A model generated the notes under the pieces. The model had not been told where the DNA came from. It ran no database searches and was given only the letters and a program-made list of their open reading frames with translations. From the NCBI GenBank assembly GCA_944386055.1, contig CALWZP010000011.1:1-64000 (forward strand): a DNA stretch of 64,000 bases, in the 5' to 3' direction. This document shows, in pieces, positions 41,755 to 51,109 of the stretch. Within the stretch, counting starts at the first letter, position 1, and every line of letters starts with the position of its first letter. Both the position numbers and the translations under genes were made by a program. The stretch comes from an uncultured Oscillospiraceae bacterium. GTDB lineage: Bacteria > Bacillota > Clostridia > Oscillospirales > Oscillospiraceae.

Positions 41755-43652
41755 TCTTTCATGGCTTTTTCCAGGCGGGCGATCTCGGCGGCCTTCTCCT
41801 GCTTGGTCATGGCCTTCACCCGGCCCTGGCGGGCGGCGGAGGGCTTCTCCTCCTCGGGCTCCAGCTCCAGCAGGGCGCGCACCGACTTGACCACCGTCTT
41901 GGGGGTGATGCCGTGGGCCTTGTTGAAGGCGTCCTGCTTCTCCCGGCGGCGCTGGGTCTCGTCCATGGCCCGGCGCATGGAGGGGGTGACGGTGTCGGCG
42001 TACAGGATGACCATGCCGTCGGCGTTGCGGGCGGCCCGGCCGATGGTCTGGATGAGGGAGGTCTCGGAGCGGAGGAAGCCCTCCTTGTCCGCGTCCAGAA
42101 TGGCCACCAGGGACACCTCGGGCAAGTCCAGCCCCTCCCGGAGGAGGTTGATGCCCACCAGCACATCGAAGGTGCCCAGGCGCAGGTCCCGGATGATCTC
42201 CATGCGCTCGATGGTGTCGATGTCGTGGTGCATATAGCGCACCTTGATCCCCGCCTTCTGGAGATAGGCGGTCAGGTCCTCCGCCATCCGCTTGGTGAGG
42301 GTGGTGACCAGCACCCGCTCGCCCCGCTGGGTGCGCTGGTTGATCTCCCCGATCAGGTCGTCGATCTGCCCCTCCACCGGCCGTACCTCCACCCGGGGAT
42401 CCAGCAGGCCGGTGGGGCGGATGACCTGCTCCACGATCTGTCCCGACCGGGTGCGCTCGTACTCCCCGGGGGTGGCGGAGACATAGATCACCTGGTTGAG
42501 GCGCTTTTCAAACTCGTCGAACTTCAGCGGGCGGTTGTCAAAGGCGCAGGGCAGACGGAAGCCGTAATCCACCAGGGTGGTCTTCCGGGCGCGGTCCCCG
42601 TTGTACATGGCCCGCACCTGGGGAAGGGTCACATGACTCTCGTCGATGAACAGGACGAAGTCCTTGGGGAAATAGTCCAGCAGGGTGTGGGGCGGCGAGC
42701 CCGCGGGCCGCCCCTCGATGACCCGGGAGTAGTTTTCGATGCCCGAACAGTAGCCCAGCTCCTGCATCATCTCCACATCGTACATAGTGCGCTGCTTCAG
42801 CCGCTGGGCCTCCACCAGCTTGCCCTCCGACTCGAAGAAGGCCACCCGCTCCTCCAGCTCCTTATAGATCTCCTGGATGGCGGCGTCCATCTTCTCCTTG
42901 GGGGTGACATAGTGGGTGGCGGGCCAGATGGGCACATTGTTCAGCCGGCGGATAGGGGCGCCGGTGACCACATTGATCTCGGAGATGCGGTCCACCTCGT
43001 CCCCGAAAAATTCGATGCGCAGGGCGGTGTCCTTCCAATAGGCGGGCCACACCTCCACCGTGTCCCCCCGGACCCGGAACATGTTGCGCTCGAAGGCGAT
43101 GTCGTTGCGCTCGTACCGGATGGCCACCAGCCGGCGCAGCAGTTCGTCCCGCTTCAGCTCCGCCCCCACCCGGACGGACACCATCATCTTGGCGAAGTCC
43201 TCCGGCTCCCCCAGTCCGTAGATGCAGGACACCGAGGAGACCACGATGACATCCCGCCGCTCCATCAGCGACGCCGTGGCCGACAGGCGCAGCCGGTCGA
43301 TCTCCTCGTTGATGGCGGAGTCCTTCTCGATGAAGGTGTCGGTGTGGGGGATATACGCCTCGGGCTGGTAATAGTCGTAGTAGGACACGAAGTACTCCAC
43401 CGCGTTGTTGGGAAAGAACTCCCGGAACTCGGCGCACAGCTGCGCGGCCAGGGTCTTGTTGTGGGCCAGCACCAGGGTGGGGCGCTGCACCGCCTCGATG
43501 ACCTTGGCCATGGTATAGGTCTTGCCCGAGCCGGTGACCCCCAGCAGGGTCTGCTCGTCCAGGCCGTTCTCAATGCCCGCCGCCAGGGCGGCGATGGCCT
43601 CGGGCTGGTCCCCCGCGGGGCTGTATTCCGATACCACTTCAAACCGGGGCAT
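41682..43652 (-). CDS. uvrB: Excinuclease ABC subunit B
   Basis: This 656-aa repair helicase-like subunit has Walker [13 protein letters not shown], the beta-hairpin region, [11 protein letters not shown] and the C-terminal UVR domain. UvrB loads on damage after UvrA and recruits UvrC. The start is ATG 43652 after GGAGGTGGGG; an extension to 43688 has no site. The downstream sequence repeats the gene's last 74 bp. Confidence 0.97.
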   Translation of the reverse strand: MPRFEVVSEYSPAGDQPEAIAALAAGIENGLDEQTLLGVTGSGKTYTMAKVIEAVQRPTLVLAHNKTLAAQLCAEFREFFPNNAVEYFVSYYDYYQPEAYIPHTDTFIEKDSAINEEIDRLRLSATASLMERRDVIVVSSVSCIYGLGEPEDFAKMMVSVRVGAELKRDELLRRLVAIRYERNDIAFERNMFRVRGDTVEVWPAYWKDTALRIEFFGDEVDRISEINVVTGAPIRRLNNVPIWPATHYVTPKEKMDAAIQEIYKELEERVAFFESEGKLVEAQRLKQRTMYDVEMMQELGYCSGIENYSRVIEGRPAGSPPHTLLDYFPKDFVLFIDESHVTLPQVRAMYNGDRARKTTLVDYGFRLPCAFDNRPLKFDEFEKRLNQVIYVSATPGEYERTRSGQIVEQVIRPTGLLDPRVEVRPVEGQIDDLIGEINQRTQRGERVLVTTLTKRMAEDLTAYLQKAGIKVRYMHHDIDTIERMEIIRDLRLGTFDVLVGINLLREGLDLPEVSLVAILDADKEGFLRSETSLIQTIGRAARNADGMVILYADTVTPSMRRAMDETQRRREKQDAFNKAHGITPKTVVKSVRALLELEPEEEKPSAARQGRVKAMTKQEKAAEIARLEKAMKEAAKMLEFELAAALRDQIIQLRGE

Positions 43653-43778
43653 CTCCCCACCTCCTCTCGGGCGCATCCGCCCTGTCAAAGTCTATCATAG
43701 CAGAACAAGTGTTCGATTGCAACTGTCATCTCACGAAAAAGATACCTGCCGCGCCCGGGCAGGTATCTCTCTTTTGGT

Positions 43779-44465
43779 TCACAGCTGGTCCAGCAGTCCG
43801 CTCTCCCGCATGGACACCATGTCGTCGTCCACAAAGATCATGTGGTCCCGCAGCTCGATGTCCATCTCTGACAGCAGCCGCTTCAGCCGGGCGGTGGTGG
43901 CCTTGTCCTCCGCAGAAGGAGCGGCAATGCCGCTGGGGTGGTTGTGGGCCAGCACCACCGCCGAGGCGTTGAGGGAAAGCGCATGCTCCGCCACCTTCCG
44001 CCCGGTGAGGACGATGCTGTTCACCGACCCCTCCGAGATGCGCCGTACTCCCAGCAGCTTCAGCTTGGCGTCCATCCCCAGCAGGAAGAACATCTCGTTG
44101 CGCGCCCCGAAAAAATAGGGGGCCAGCACCCTGCGCACCGCGCCGGTGGTGCGCAGGATGTCGTCGGGCTCCATGCTGCTCCGGCTGGCCAGGTACCGCC
44201 CGCCCAGGGCGGGGACCAGGTTCAGGAGAATGGCGGTGTGCTCCCCCACGCCGGGGACCTTCATCAGCTCGCCCACCGGCGCGTCCAGCACCCCGGACAG
44301 GGAGCCGAACCGGTCGATGAGTGCGTGGGCCAGGCCGTTCACATCCCCCTGGGGGATGGCGTAGAACAGCAGCAGCTCCAGCACCTTATGCTCCGGCATC
44401 CCCTCCAGGCCCCGGGCGAGATATTCCGTTTTCATCCGCTGCCGGTGACCGCTGTGGATGGACAC
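43779..44465 (-). CDS. radC: RadC/JAMM-domain protein
   Basis: This 228-aa protein has an N-terminal helix-hairpin-helix region (MKVPGVGEHTAILL) and a JAMM/MPN domain with HNHPSG. RadC-type proteins are often called DNA repair proteins, although the repair role in E. coli has been disputed. It lies between uvrB and pyrE. Confidence 0.92.
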   Translation of the reverse strand: MSIHSGHRQRMKTEYLARGLEGMPEHKVLELLLFYAIPQGDVNGLAHALIDRFGSLSGVLDAPVGELMKVPGVGEHTAILLNLVPALGGRYLASRSSMEPDDILRTTGAVRRVLAPYFFGARNEMFFLLGMDAKLKLLGVRRISEGSVNSIVLTGRKVAEHALSLNASAVVLAHNHPSGIAAPSAEDKATTARLKRLLSEMDIELRDHMIFVDDDMVSMRESGLLDQL

Positions 44466-44490
44466 TGTATGCTCCCTTCCCTCCGCGCCG

Positions 44491-45165
44491 TTACCCTCTG
44501 GCGCCGTACCGCTCCAGATATGCCTCCATTTTGGCCTTCATTTCGTCGTCGATATAGATCCTGCCGTCCACGGGGTTGTTGTGGAGGAAGTCGATGACCT
44601 GCCGCACGGTGACGATGGGGAAGACCTGGATGCCATAATCCTGGCGCAGCTCGTCCAGGGTGGAGCACTCCCGGGTGCCCCGCTCCATCCGGTCCACGCT
44701 GACGAACAGGGCCTTGATGTTCACATCGGCCACATGCTTGAACAGCTCGATGGACTCCCGCACGGCAGTGCCGGCGGTGACCACATCCTCCACAATGGCG
44801 ATGTCGTCCCCGTCCTGGGGCTTGTAGCCCACCATGGAGCCGCCTTCTCCGTGGTCCTTGACCTCCTTGCGGTTGAAGCAGTAGGGCAGGTCCCGGCCGT
44901 AATTGCGGTACAGGGACGCCGCGGCGGACACCGCCAAGGGGATCCCCTTATAAGCCGGGCCGAACAGAGCGGTGATGCCCTGGGGCATATGCTCCTGGAT
45001 GCAGGCGGCGTAGTAATCCCCCAGCCGGGCGGCCTGGGCTCCGGTCTTATAGTTGCCGGTATTCACGAAATAGGGAGTCTTGCGCCCCGATTTGGTGGTG
45101 AAGTCCCCAAAGGTCAGCACGCCGGAGCGCACCATAAAGGCGATGAATTCCTCCTGATAGGTCAT
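44491..45165 (-). CDS. pyrE: Orotate phosphoribosyltransferase
   Basis: This 224-aa enzyme makes OMP from orotate and PRPP in pyrimidine synthesis. The PRPP-binding loop is DIAIVEDVVTAGTAVRES and the flexible loop contains RKEVKDHGEGG. The gene is alone, without other pyr genes nearby, and has its own promoter. Confidence 0.95.
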   Translation of the reverse strand: MTYQEEFIAFMVRSGVLTFGDFTTKSGRKTPYFVNTGNYKTGAQAARLGDYYAACIQEHMPQGITALFGPAYKGIPLAVSAAASLYRNYGRDLPYCFNRKEVKDHGEGGSMVGYKPQDGDDIAIVEDVVTAGTAVRESIELFKHVADVNIKALFVSVDRMERGTRECSTLDELRQDYGIQVFPIVTVRQVIDFLHNNPVDGRIYIDDEMKAKMEAYLERYGARG

Positions 45166-45200
45166 ACGGATCCCTCTCTGTCCTCAAATTTGATCGAATT

Positions 45201-45229
45201 ATTATATCATTGAAACCCTGCCGGCACAA
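45201..45229 (-). promoter_or_regulatory. Promoter of pyrE
   Basis: On the minus strand, TTGTGC (45224-45229), a 17-nt spacer and TATAAT (45201-45206) lie 36 bp upstream of the start codon. Confidence 0.75.
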
Positions 45230-45354
45230 GGGTGTGTCCCTACATTTTCGTCAAACTTTTCTTCCAGGGCAGGGCTGTGAGCCGGTCCCGCAGCCACAGC
45301 CCCCTTCCGCGTCCTCTCCTCCCCCGCGGCCCGCCTGTTTCAACCTTTTCCTTT

Positions 45355-45405
45355 ATACTGCGCAACCAAGTCTTACTTCTCCTCCCGGTCCGGCGTCTTT
45401 ATAAT
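45355..45405 (+). promoter_or_regulatory. Shared 51-nt cluster promoter, box A
   Basis: ATACTGC-N13-ACTTCTCC-N17-TATAAT, 94 bp upstream of the first lipoprotein hydrolase. The same spacing occurs three more times in the next 8 kb. Confidence 0.8.
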
Positions 45406-45498
45406 GGAGGACATCAGGCAGGAGCGCCGCGCCCCGTGTTCCGCCCCTGGCGGTCCTTCTCTCGGGGCACGGCGCAGAATCGGACGGGAGGACAGGAC

Positions 45499-46473
45499 AT
45501 GAGACGATGGACCGTTGTCGGCGCGCTTTTGCTCGCCGTTCTTCTCTCCGGCTGCACCGGGCCGCCGGAGCAGGGGTCTGTGCAGGAGGGGGAGTTGGCC
45601 TTGGACGCTGAATTTACTGTGGACACGCCCATCGAAACGGTGCGGAACGATCCCGCCTTTGGGGACTACGGCCGGCTGCTTTTTCCCGTCAACGACCGTT
45701 ATTACAGCGGCAGCACCCTGGGGACGCTGCACCTGACCTACTACAGCCACATCGACCCCAACAAGACGGTGGAGATTGTCAACACGCTGAAGGAGCGGGC
45801 TCTGGCCGGGGAGACCATCTTCTATGATATTTATACCGACGAGGAGAAGGCCGCCGATCCGGCCAAGGAGGATACGGGACTCTTCTTTTTCCGGGGGGAG
45901 GCGGGGGCGCGGTTCGCCGTGTGCAACGCGGGAGGTGCTTTCGCCTATGTGGGCGCCATGCACGACAGCTTTCCTCACGCCCTGGAGCTGTCCGGCATGG
46001 GCTACAACGCCTTTGCCCTCATCTACCGTCCCGGGGCGCAGACCGCCTGCGAGGATCTGGCCCGGGCCATCACCTTTATCTTTGACCACGCCGGCGAGCT
46101 GGAGGTGGACACCACCTGCTACTCCCTGTGGGGCGGCTCGGCGGGCGCACGGATGGCGGCCTGGCTTGGAACCTACGGCCCCGCAGCCTTCGGCGGCGAT
46201 GATCTGCCCCGCCCCGGCGCAGTGATCATGCAGTACACCGGACTGAGCGAGTACTCCCCTTACGATCCCCCCACCTACGCCTGCGTGGGAGATTCCGACG
46301 GCATCGCCCCCTGGCAGATCATGGAGGCCCGTCTGGAGGCACTGTCCAGCCTGGGGATTGACACGGAATTTCACTGCTATCCCGGTCTGGGGCATGGCTT
46401 CGGCCTGGGGACCGGCACCGCCGCGGAGGGCTGGATCGAGGACGCCGCCTCCTTCTGGGCCCGGCAGATGTAG
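45499..46473 (+). CDS. Lipoprotein alpha/beta hydrolase
   Basis: This 324-aa protein begins with a lipoprotein signal peptide (lipobox LLSGC, Cys19) and continues with an alpha/beta hydrolase domain. The serine nucleophile lies in WGGSAGARMAAW and the likely His in YPGLGHGFGLG. It is anchored outside the membrane and resembles esterase/dienelactone-hydrolase-like lipoproteins found in redox clusters of gut Clostridia. The start is ATG 45499 with GGGAGGACAGG before it. The next gene, 67 bp on, is a lipoprotein flavodoxin. Confidence 0.82.
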   Translation: MRRWTVVGALLLAVLLSGCTGPPEQGSVQEGELALDAEFTVDTPIETVRNDPAFGDYGRLLFPVNDRYYSGSTLGTLHLTYYSHIDPNKTVEIVNTLKERALAGETIFYDIYTDEEKAADPAKEDTGLFFFRGEAGARFAVCNAGGAFAYVGAMHDSFPHALELSGMGYNAFALIYRPGAQTACEDLARAITFIFDHAGELEVDTTCYSLWGGSAGARMAAWLGTYGPAAFGGDDLPRPGAVIMQYTGLSEYSPYDPPTYACVGDSDGIAPWQIMEARLEALSSLGIDTEFHCYPGLGHGFGLGTGTAAEGWIEDAASFWARQM

Positions 46474-46540
46474 TTTCTCTTCTGGGAAAGCGCACCATCC
46501 TTTCACACGAAAATACCATAACGAACGGAGGAATTTCAAC

Positions 46541-47230
46541 ATGACAACCCTGAAACGATTGATAAGCGCCTTGACGGCCGGGTGCCTTCTCTTTGCTCTG
46601 ACCGCCTGCAGCCAGCCGGGTGCCCAGTCCGCCCCGGAGGAAAGCGGGCCCCAGGAGTCCTCTGTCTCCCAGGCGCCGGAAGGAACCCGGACGCCGGAGC
46701 CCCCCGCTCCCTCGGCGGGCGGAGAGGAGGCTTCGCCGGCGGGCGGCACCCTGGTGGTCTATTTCTCCGCCACCGGCAACACCGAGACCATCGCCGGATA
46801 TCTTGCGGAGGCCCTGGGGGCGGACCTCTTTGAGATCACGCCGGCACAGCCCTATACCTCCGACGATCTGAACTGGACGGACGACAACAGCCGGGTAAGC
46901 CGCGAGCACGCCGACCCCTCCCTGCAGACGGTGGAGCTGACCACCACAGAGGTGGAAAATTGGGACTCCTATGATACCGTTTTCATCGGATATCCCATCT
47001 GGTGGGGCGCCGCCGCCTGGCCGGTGAGCAGCTTTGTGGCGGCCAATGATTTCACCGGGAAGACCGTCATCCCCTTCTGCACCTCGTCCTCCTCCGGTCT
47101 GGGACAGAGTGGTGAACTTCTGGCCCAGCTCACCGGAACCGGGGACTGGCTGGATGGGGAACGCTTCCGGGGCAGTTCGGAACAATCCGATGTGGAGGAG
47201 TGGCTGGGCACACTCGGGCTGGACGCCTGA
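46541..47230 (+). CDS. Lipoprotein flavodoxin
   Basis: This 229-aa protein has a signal peptide and lipobox (LTAC, Cys23), a Pro/Ser/Glu-rich linker to about residue 68, and a flavodoxin domain with the FMN phosphate loop VVYFSATGNTE and an IGYPIWWGAAAWPV strand. A flavodoxin outside the membrane is unusual; it could move electrons in the cell envelope or reduce external substrates. Start: the ATG after ACGGAGGA. It follows the lipoprotein hydrolase and ends in a terminator. Confidence 0.88.
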   Translation: MTTLKRLISALTAGCLLFALTACSQPGAQSAPEESGPQESSVSQAPEGTRTPEPPAPSAGGEEASPAGGTLVVYFSATGNTETIAGYLAEALGADLFEITPAQPYTSDDLNWTDDNSRVSREHADPSLQTVELTTTEVENWDSYDTVFIGYPIWWGAAAWPVSSFVAANDFTGKTVIPFCTSSSSGLGQSGELLAQLTGTGDWLDGERFRGSSEQSDVEEWLGTLGLDA

Positions 47231-47247
47231 CCTCTTCCCGGGAAAGG

Positions 47248-47280
47248 ACGCCGGAGGCCGGTCGGCCTCCGGCGTTTCTC
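47248..47280 (+). terminator. Terminator after the flavodoxin gene
   Basis: A 13-bp stem (47248-47260 with 47263-47275) is followed by TTTCTCC. It ends the hydrolase-flavodoxin unit. Confidence 0.8.
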
Positions 47281-47320
47281 CGTCTCAACGCACAAAAACC
47301 GGCCGTCTGCGGGAAAACAC

Positions 47321-47349
47321 TTGCATTTCCCACTTCCGCGCTCTAAAAT
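47321..47349 (+). promoter_or_regulatory. Promoter of the cluster LysR gene
   Basis: TTGCAT (47321-47326), 17-nt spacer, TAAAAT (47344-47349). It does not have the 51-nt box, so the regulator gene itself is under a standard promoter. Confidence 0.65.
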
Positions 47350-47391
47350 AGAGGAAAAAAGCGCCGCATCCGGCGCAGTGGGGGCGGTATC

Positions 47392-48285
47392 ATGTATAAT
47401 CCTCAGCTGGAGACCTTTCTCCGGGTGGCGGATGCGGGCAGCTTCAACCGGGCGGCAGAGGAGCTGTACATCACGCCGCCGGCGGTGATCAAGCAGATTT
47501 CCTCCCTCGAGTCCAGTTTGGACCTCCAGTTATTCATCCGCAGTCCCCGCGGTCTGAAGCTCACGGAAGCGGGCAAGTCCCTCTATCGGGATGCCCAGTA
47601 TGTGATCCAATACTGCAAAGACTCGGTGGTGCGGGCTAAGAACGCCGTGGAGGACGGGGACCGGGTCATCCGCATCGGCACCTCTCCCATGACGCCGGGA
47701 CAGTTTCTGCTGGACCTGTGGCCCAGCCTCCACGCTCACTGCCCGGATGTCAAATTTCAGCTTGTCCCCTATGAAAACACCCCGGAGAACGCCAGGGAGA
47801 TCCTTCGGAATCTGGGGCAGAACATCGACATCGTGGCCGGCCCCTTCGACCAGCGGGCCCTGGAGACATGGCACTGCTCCGCGCTGGAGCTCTCCCGGGA
47901 GCCCATCCGCTGCGCTGTATCTTTCTACCATCCTCTGGCGTCCAAAGAGCTGCTGACGGTGGAGGACCTCCACGGGGAAAATTTCCTGCTCATCCGCCGT
48001 GGCTGGAACCACTATCTGGATCAGCTGCGGGACGACCTGTGGCGGGATCACCCCCAGATCCGCATCGTGGACTTTGATTTCTTCAGCATCCAGGTGTTCA
48101 ACCAGTGCGAGAACTCCGAGGACATCATGATGACCATCGACAACTGGCAGCACATTCACCCCTTGCTGAAGACCATCCCGGTGGACTGGGAATATACCAT
48201 CCCCTTCGGCCTGCTTCACTCTCCCCGGCCGTCCGCCACGGTCAAACGCTTTCTGAATGCCGTCCGAACCGTCCTTCAGCTTTGA
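47392..48285 (+). CDS. LysR-family regulator of the redox cluster
   Basis: This 297-aa protein has an N-terminal winged helix (FNRAAEELYITPPAVIKQIS) and a C-terminal substrate-binding domain. It lies in the middle of a group of redox genes, four transcription units of which share the 51-nt box; it is the best candidate activator. The inducer is unknown, possibly an electrophile or aromatic compound. The start ATG has GGGGGCGG before it. Confidence 0.88.
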   Translation: MYNPQLETFLRVADAGSFNRAAEELYITPPAVIKQISSLESSLDLQLFIRSPRGLKLTEAGKSLYRDAQYVIQYCKDSVVRAKNAVEDGDRVIRIGTSPMTPGQFLLDLWPSLHAHCPDVKFQLVPYENTPENAREILRNLGQNIDIVAGPFDQRALETWHCSALELSREPIRCAVSFYHPLASKELLTVEDLHGENFLLIRRGWNHYLDQLRDDLWRDHPQIRIVDFDFFSIQVFNQCENSEDIMMTIDNWQHIHPLLKTIPVDWEYTIPFGLLHSPRPSATVKRFLNAVRTVLQL

Positions 48286-48307
48286 TCTGCTTGTTACAAA
48301 AAGGTTC

Positions 48308-48358
48308 ATACTGCATAAAAAATCGGGTCTTCTGCGGAAGACCCGGTTTTTCTATAAT
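48308..48358 (+). promoter_or_regulatory. Shared cluster promoter, box E, overlapping a hairpin
   Basis: ATACTGC-N13-TCTTCTGC-N17-TATAAT, 35 bp before the degenerate iron-ADH gene. A 12-bp hairpin (48321-48332 with 48337-48348) followed by T residues, probably the lysR terminator, lies between the upstream box and the -10. Confidence 0.78.
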
Positions 48359-48392
48359 GAGGACACAGCAGGCAGGAAAGGAGGCGGCAGGG

Positions 48393-49562
48393 ATGAACAA
48401 TTTTATCTTCCAGCATCACACGGATGTGGTCTTTGGTCAGGGCTGTGTGAAGGAGTATCTGGCCAGCTTCGTGGAGCCCTACGGTCCCCATGTCCTGCTG
48501 GCCTGCGGCGGCGGCTGGGTCAAGCGCAGCGGCGTCTATGACCAGGTGTACCGCATTCTCCGGAAAACCGGCAAACAGGTGACGGAGCTGTCCGGTATTC
48601 TGCCCGGCCCCACCCTTTCCAAGGTGCAGGAGGGGGCCCGGATGGCCCGGGAGAGCCATGCCGATCTGCTTTTGGCCGTGGGGAGCGGCTCTGTCGTCGA
48701 CTGCTGCAAGGCGGTGTCTCTGGCCGCCGTCAGCGGCGGCGACCTGTGGGAGGACTTCTGGGCGCGGCAGGGTGTGGTGGATTTCGACCCGCTCCCGCTG
48801 GGCGCGGTAGTCACCGCGCCCGGGGCGGGCAGCGGGATGAACGGCCGGGCGGTGCTCACCAACGAGACGCTCGGTGTGACGATCGGCCGGGACTACCCCC
48901 AGTGCGGCCCCCGGTTCACATTGATGGACCCATCCTATACCGCCTCTGTCCCCAGGTCCCGGCTGATCTCCGGCGGTTTTGATGCCCTCAGCCGCCTGAT
49001 CGAACTCTACTTCAGTCCTCCGGACCGGGAGACCGTCACCGACGATCTGGCGGAGGCCCTGATGCGGGGGATGGTACGGGACCTGCGTGCCGTCGCGGAG
49101 GCGCCGGAGGACGACAACGCCCGCAGTAATCTGATGTGGGAGACAGCCCTGGCCGGGGACAAGCTGCTCCAGCTGGGCAAGCATGCCGCATTCCCCTGCC
49201 GTCAGCTGGCCCGGCGGCTGGAGCGCTGTACCGGCCGTCCTTTCGCCGTCTGTCTGGCCGTGCTCCAGCCCCGCTGCCTCCGCCAAGCCTGTCTGCGGGA
49301 CCCCCGCCGCTTCGCCCGGTTTGCCCGCCGGGTCTGGGACCTCTCCCCAGAGGGAAGGACCGCAGAGGAGCTGGCACTGGCAGGGCTGGAGGCGCTGACG
49401 GAATTCATCCGGGCGCTGGGCTTTCCCGCCGCTCTGCATGGGACGGGAGAACTCCCTCCGGAGGTGCTGGCGGCAGCGGCCGGAGAGCCTGTGCCCCCAT
49501 TCTCCGGGGAGGAGGTCCTGGCGCTGCTTCAGGCCTGTCTGTCCGGCGTGGCGGAGAGATGA
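48393..49562 (+). CDS. Iron-ADH paralogue without metal-binding histidines
   Basis: This 389-aa protein has the fold and length of an iron-containing alcohol dehydrogenase and aligns end to end with the gene at 55017. Of the four metal ligands only Asp197 is kept; the three His positions are Arg201, Arg270 and Phe284, and the nearby His is Arg274. The dinucleotide motif is GSGS instead of GGGS. The frame is intact with a GGAGG site (start ATG 48393). It is probably not a catalytic dehydrogenase; a regulatory or structural role is possible. Confidence 0.85.
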   Translation: MNNFIFQHHTDVVFGQGCVKEYLASFVEPYGPHVLLACGGGWVKRSGVYDQVYRILRKTGKQVTELSGILPGPTLSKVQEGARMARESHADLLLAVGSGSVVDCCKAVSLAAVSGGDLWEDFWARQGVVDFDPLPLGAVVTAPGAGSGMNGRAVLTNETLGVTIGRDYPQCGPRFTLMDPSYTASVPRSRLISGGFDALSRLIELYFSPPDRETVTDDLAEALMRGMVRDLRAVAEAPEDDNARSNLMWETALAGDKLLQLGKHAAFPCRQLARRLERCTGRPFAVCLAVLQPRCLRQACLRDPRRFARFARRVWDLSPEGRTAEELALAGLEALTEFIRALGFPAALHGTGELPPEVLAAAAGEPVPPFSGEEVLALLQACLSGVAER

Positions 49563-49634
49563 ACCGCCGGCACCGGAGGCCCGCGAACCCGTCCATGGCG
49601 GATCTTCTCACCGGCGGTGTGTTCCAAATGGTAT

Positions 49635-49685
49635 ATACTGCAAAACAAATGGAAACTTCCCCGCTCCGCATTCCCCGGCTATGAT
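49635..49685 (+). promoter_or_regulatory. Shared cluster promoter, box B
   Basis: ATACTGC-N13-ACTTCCCC-N17-TATGAT, 85 bp upstream of the second lipoprotein hydrolase. Confidence 0.8.
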
Positions 49686-49769
49686 AAAAAGCAGCCAGAG
49701 GCGTCGCCCCTCTTTCCGGACCGGCGCCCCTTCCGCCCATTCAACAAGCACACGAAAGGAGTCCTCTCT

Positions 49770-50906
49770 ATGAATCGACATCGTAAATGGCTCGTCCTGG
49801 CTTTGGCCGGAGCGCTGTCCCTCTCTCTGCTGGCCGGGTGCAGCACCCCCGCCGGCGATGCGGATGACACCCAGTCTCCCCAGCCGTCTTCGGAGTCCAC
49901 CGGTTCCGTGTCCTCCGACGCTCTGGTCATCGCCGATCAGGGCATCTTCTCCGCCGGCGGCACGGTCATCTCCTCCGACGGCACCTTTGATGTGGCCAAC
50001 TATTACACCTCCCGCGAGGGATCCACCTCCCATGTAGACCACGCCAATGTGCTCTACCAAATCCCTGAGGACGCCACAGGGCTGCCCATGGTCTTTCTCC
50101 ACGGCTACGGCCAGTCCCGCATGGGTTGGATGACCACTCCTGACGGCCGGGAGGGCTGGTCCGACCTGTTTCTGCACATGGGGCACAGCGTGTGGCTCGT
50201 CGACCAGCCCCGCCGCGGCGAAGCTGGGCAGACCTCGGTGGCGGGCACCATGACCACCACCCCCTCGGACCAGACCTGGTACACCCAGTTCCGCATCGGC
50301 ACCTATCTCAATGACGAGTTCACCTACAACGAGGGCTCCCAGTTCCCCCAGGGGGAGGAGGTCCTGGACCAGTTCTTCCGCCAGATGACCCCGGACATCG
50401 GCATGGACAACGCCGCCGGGGATCAGAATATCGACAATGCCGTGGTGGCCCAGGCAGTGGCGGCCGCCATCGATGAGATCTATGCGCGCACCGGTCAGGA
50501 CTCCATCCTGGTGACCCACTCCCAGGGCGGCCTGCCCGGTTGGGAGGTCCCTCTGTACACCGACCATGTGGCCGCCATCGTGGCCATCGAGCCCGGCATG
50601 GCCCCGGTGGTGGACAGCGAGGCCTACAACGCCCTGCTGGAGCAGGGGATCCCCGTCGCATTCTATTATGGCGACTATATCGGTGAGGAGTTCACCGATG
50701 TGCCTGCGGCGGCCATGTGGTCTATGATGGCCGCCAGTGCGGATACCTTCACCGAGGCATACACTGCCGCCGGCGGGACCAGCACCGTGGTCCATCTGCC
50801 CGACGAGGGCATCACCGGGAACTCCCACTTCATGTTCCAGGAGCTGAACAACGATGTCATCGCCGATCATATCGAGGCGTGGCTTCAGGAGAATACGGCG
50901 GCCTGA
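49770..50906 (+). CDS. Second lipoprotein alpha/beta hydrolase
   Basis: This 378-aa protein has a signal peptide and lipobox (LLAGC, Cys24), an oxyanion HGYGQS loop (about 112-117) and the nucleophile elbow THSQGGLPGW. It is a different alpha/beta hydrolase subtype from the first lipoprotein. It is anchored outside the membrane. The start is ATG 49770 with AAAGGAG. It is expressed from box B in the same presumed regulon. Confidence 0.85.
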   Translation: MNRHRKWLVLALAGALSLSLLAGCSTPAGDADDTQSPQPSSESTGSVSSDALVIADQGIFSAGGTVISSDGTFDVANYYTSREGSTSHVDHANVLYQIPEDATGLPMVFLHGYGQSRMGWMTTPDGREGWSDLFLHMGHSVWLVDQPRRGEAGQTSVAGTMTTTPSDQTWYTQFRIGTYLNDEFTYNEGSQFPQGEEVLDQFFRQMTPDIGMDNAAGDQNIDNAVVAQAVAAAIDEIYARTGQDSILVTHSQGGLPGWEVPLYTDHVAAIVAIEPGMAPVVDSEAYNALLEQGIPVAFYYGDYIGEEFTDVPAAAMWSMMAASADTFTEAYTAAGGTSTVVHLPDEGITGNSHFMFQELNNDVIADHIEAWLQENTAA

Positions 50907-51010
50907 GGGCACTCCCCCCTCACCGCCTCTGCGCGGCGGCGCAGGGGAGCGGCACATCTGTGCCGGCTCCCCCGCCGCCGCTTCAGCCGGAAGATCAGGC
51001 AGAATTTTGC

Positions 51011-51041
51011 TTGACATGGAGCGTGCTCCAGGTCGTATGCT
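51011..51041 (+). promoter_or_regulatory. MerR-type promoter with 19-bp spacer
   Basis: TTGACA and TATGCT are separated by 19 nt, and the perfect palindrome TGGAGC-GT-GCTCCA (51017-51030) lies in the spacer. This is the standard layout of promoters twisted open by MerR-family activators. No merR gene is in the window. Confidence 0.8.
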
Positions 51042-51109
51042 GGCTGCGGAACCGGACGCGGTCCATACCACGCAGACAGCGTGTTCCAAAATCAGAAGGA
51101 GGTATTTTT

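Noticed and set aside
48393-49562. Sequencing error as explanation for the missing ADH ligands
   Set aside because: Four separate substitutions in an intact frame with neighbouring residues aligned cannot come from indels.
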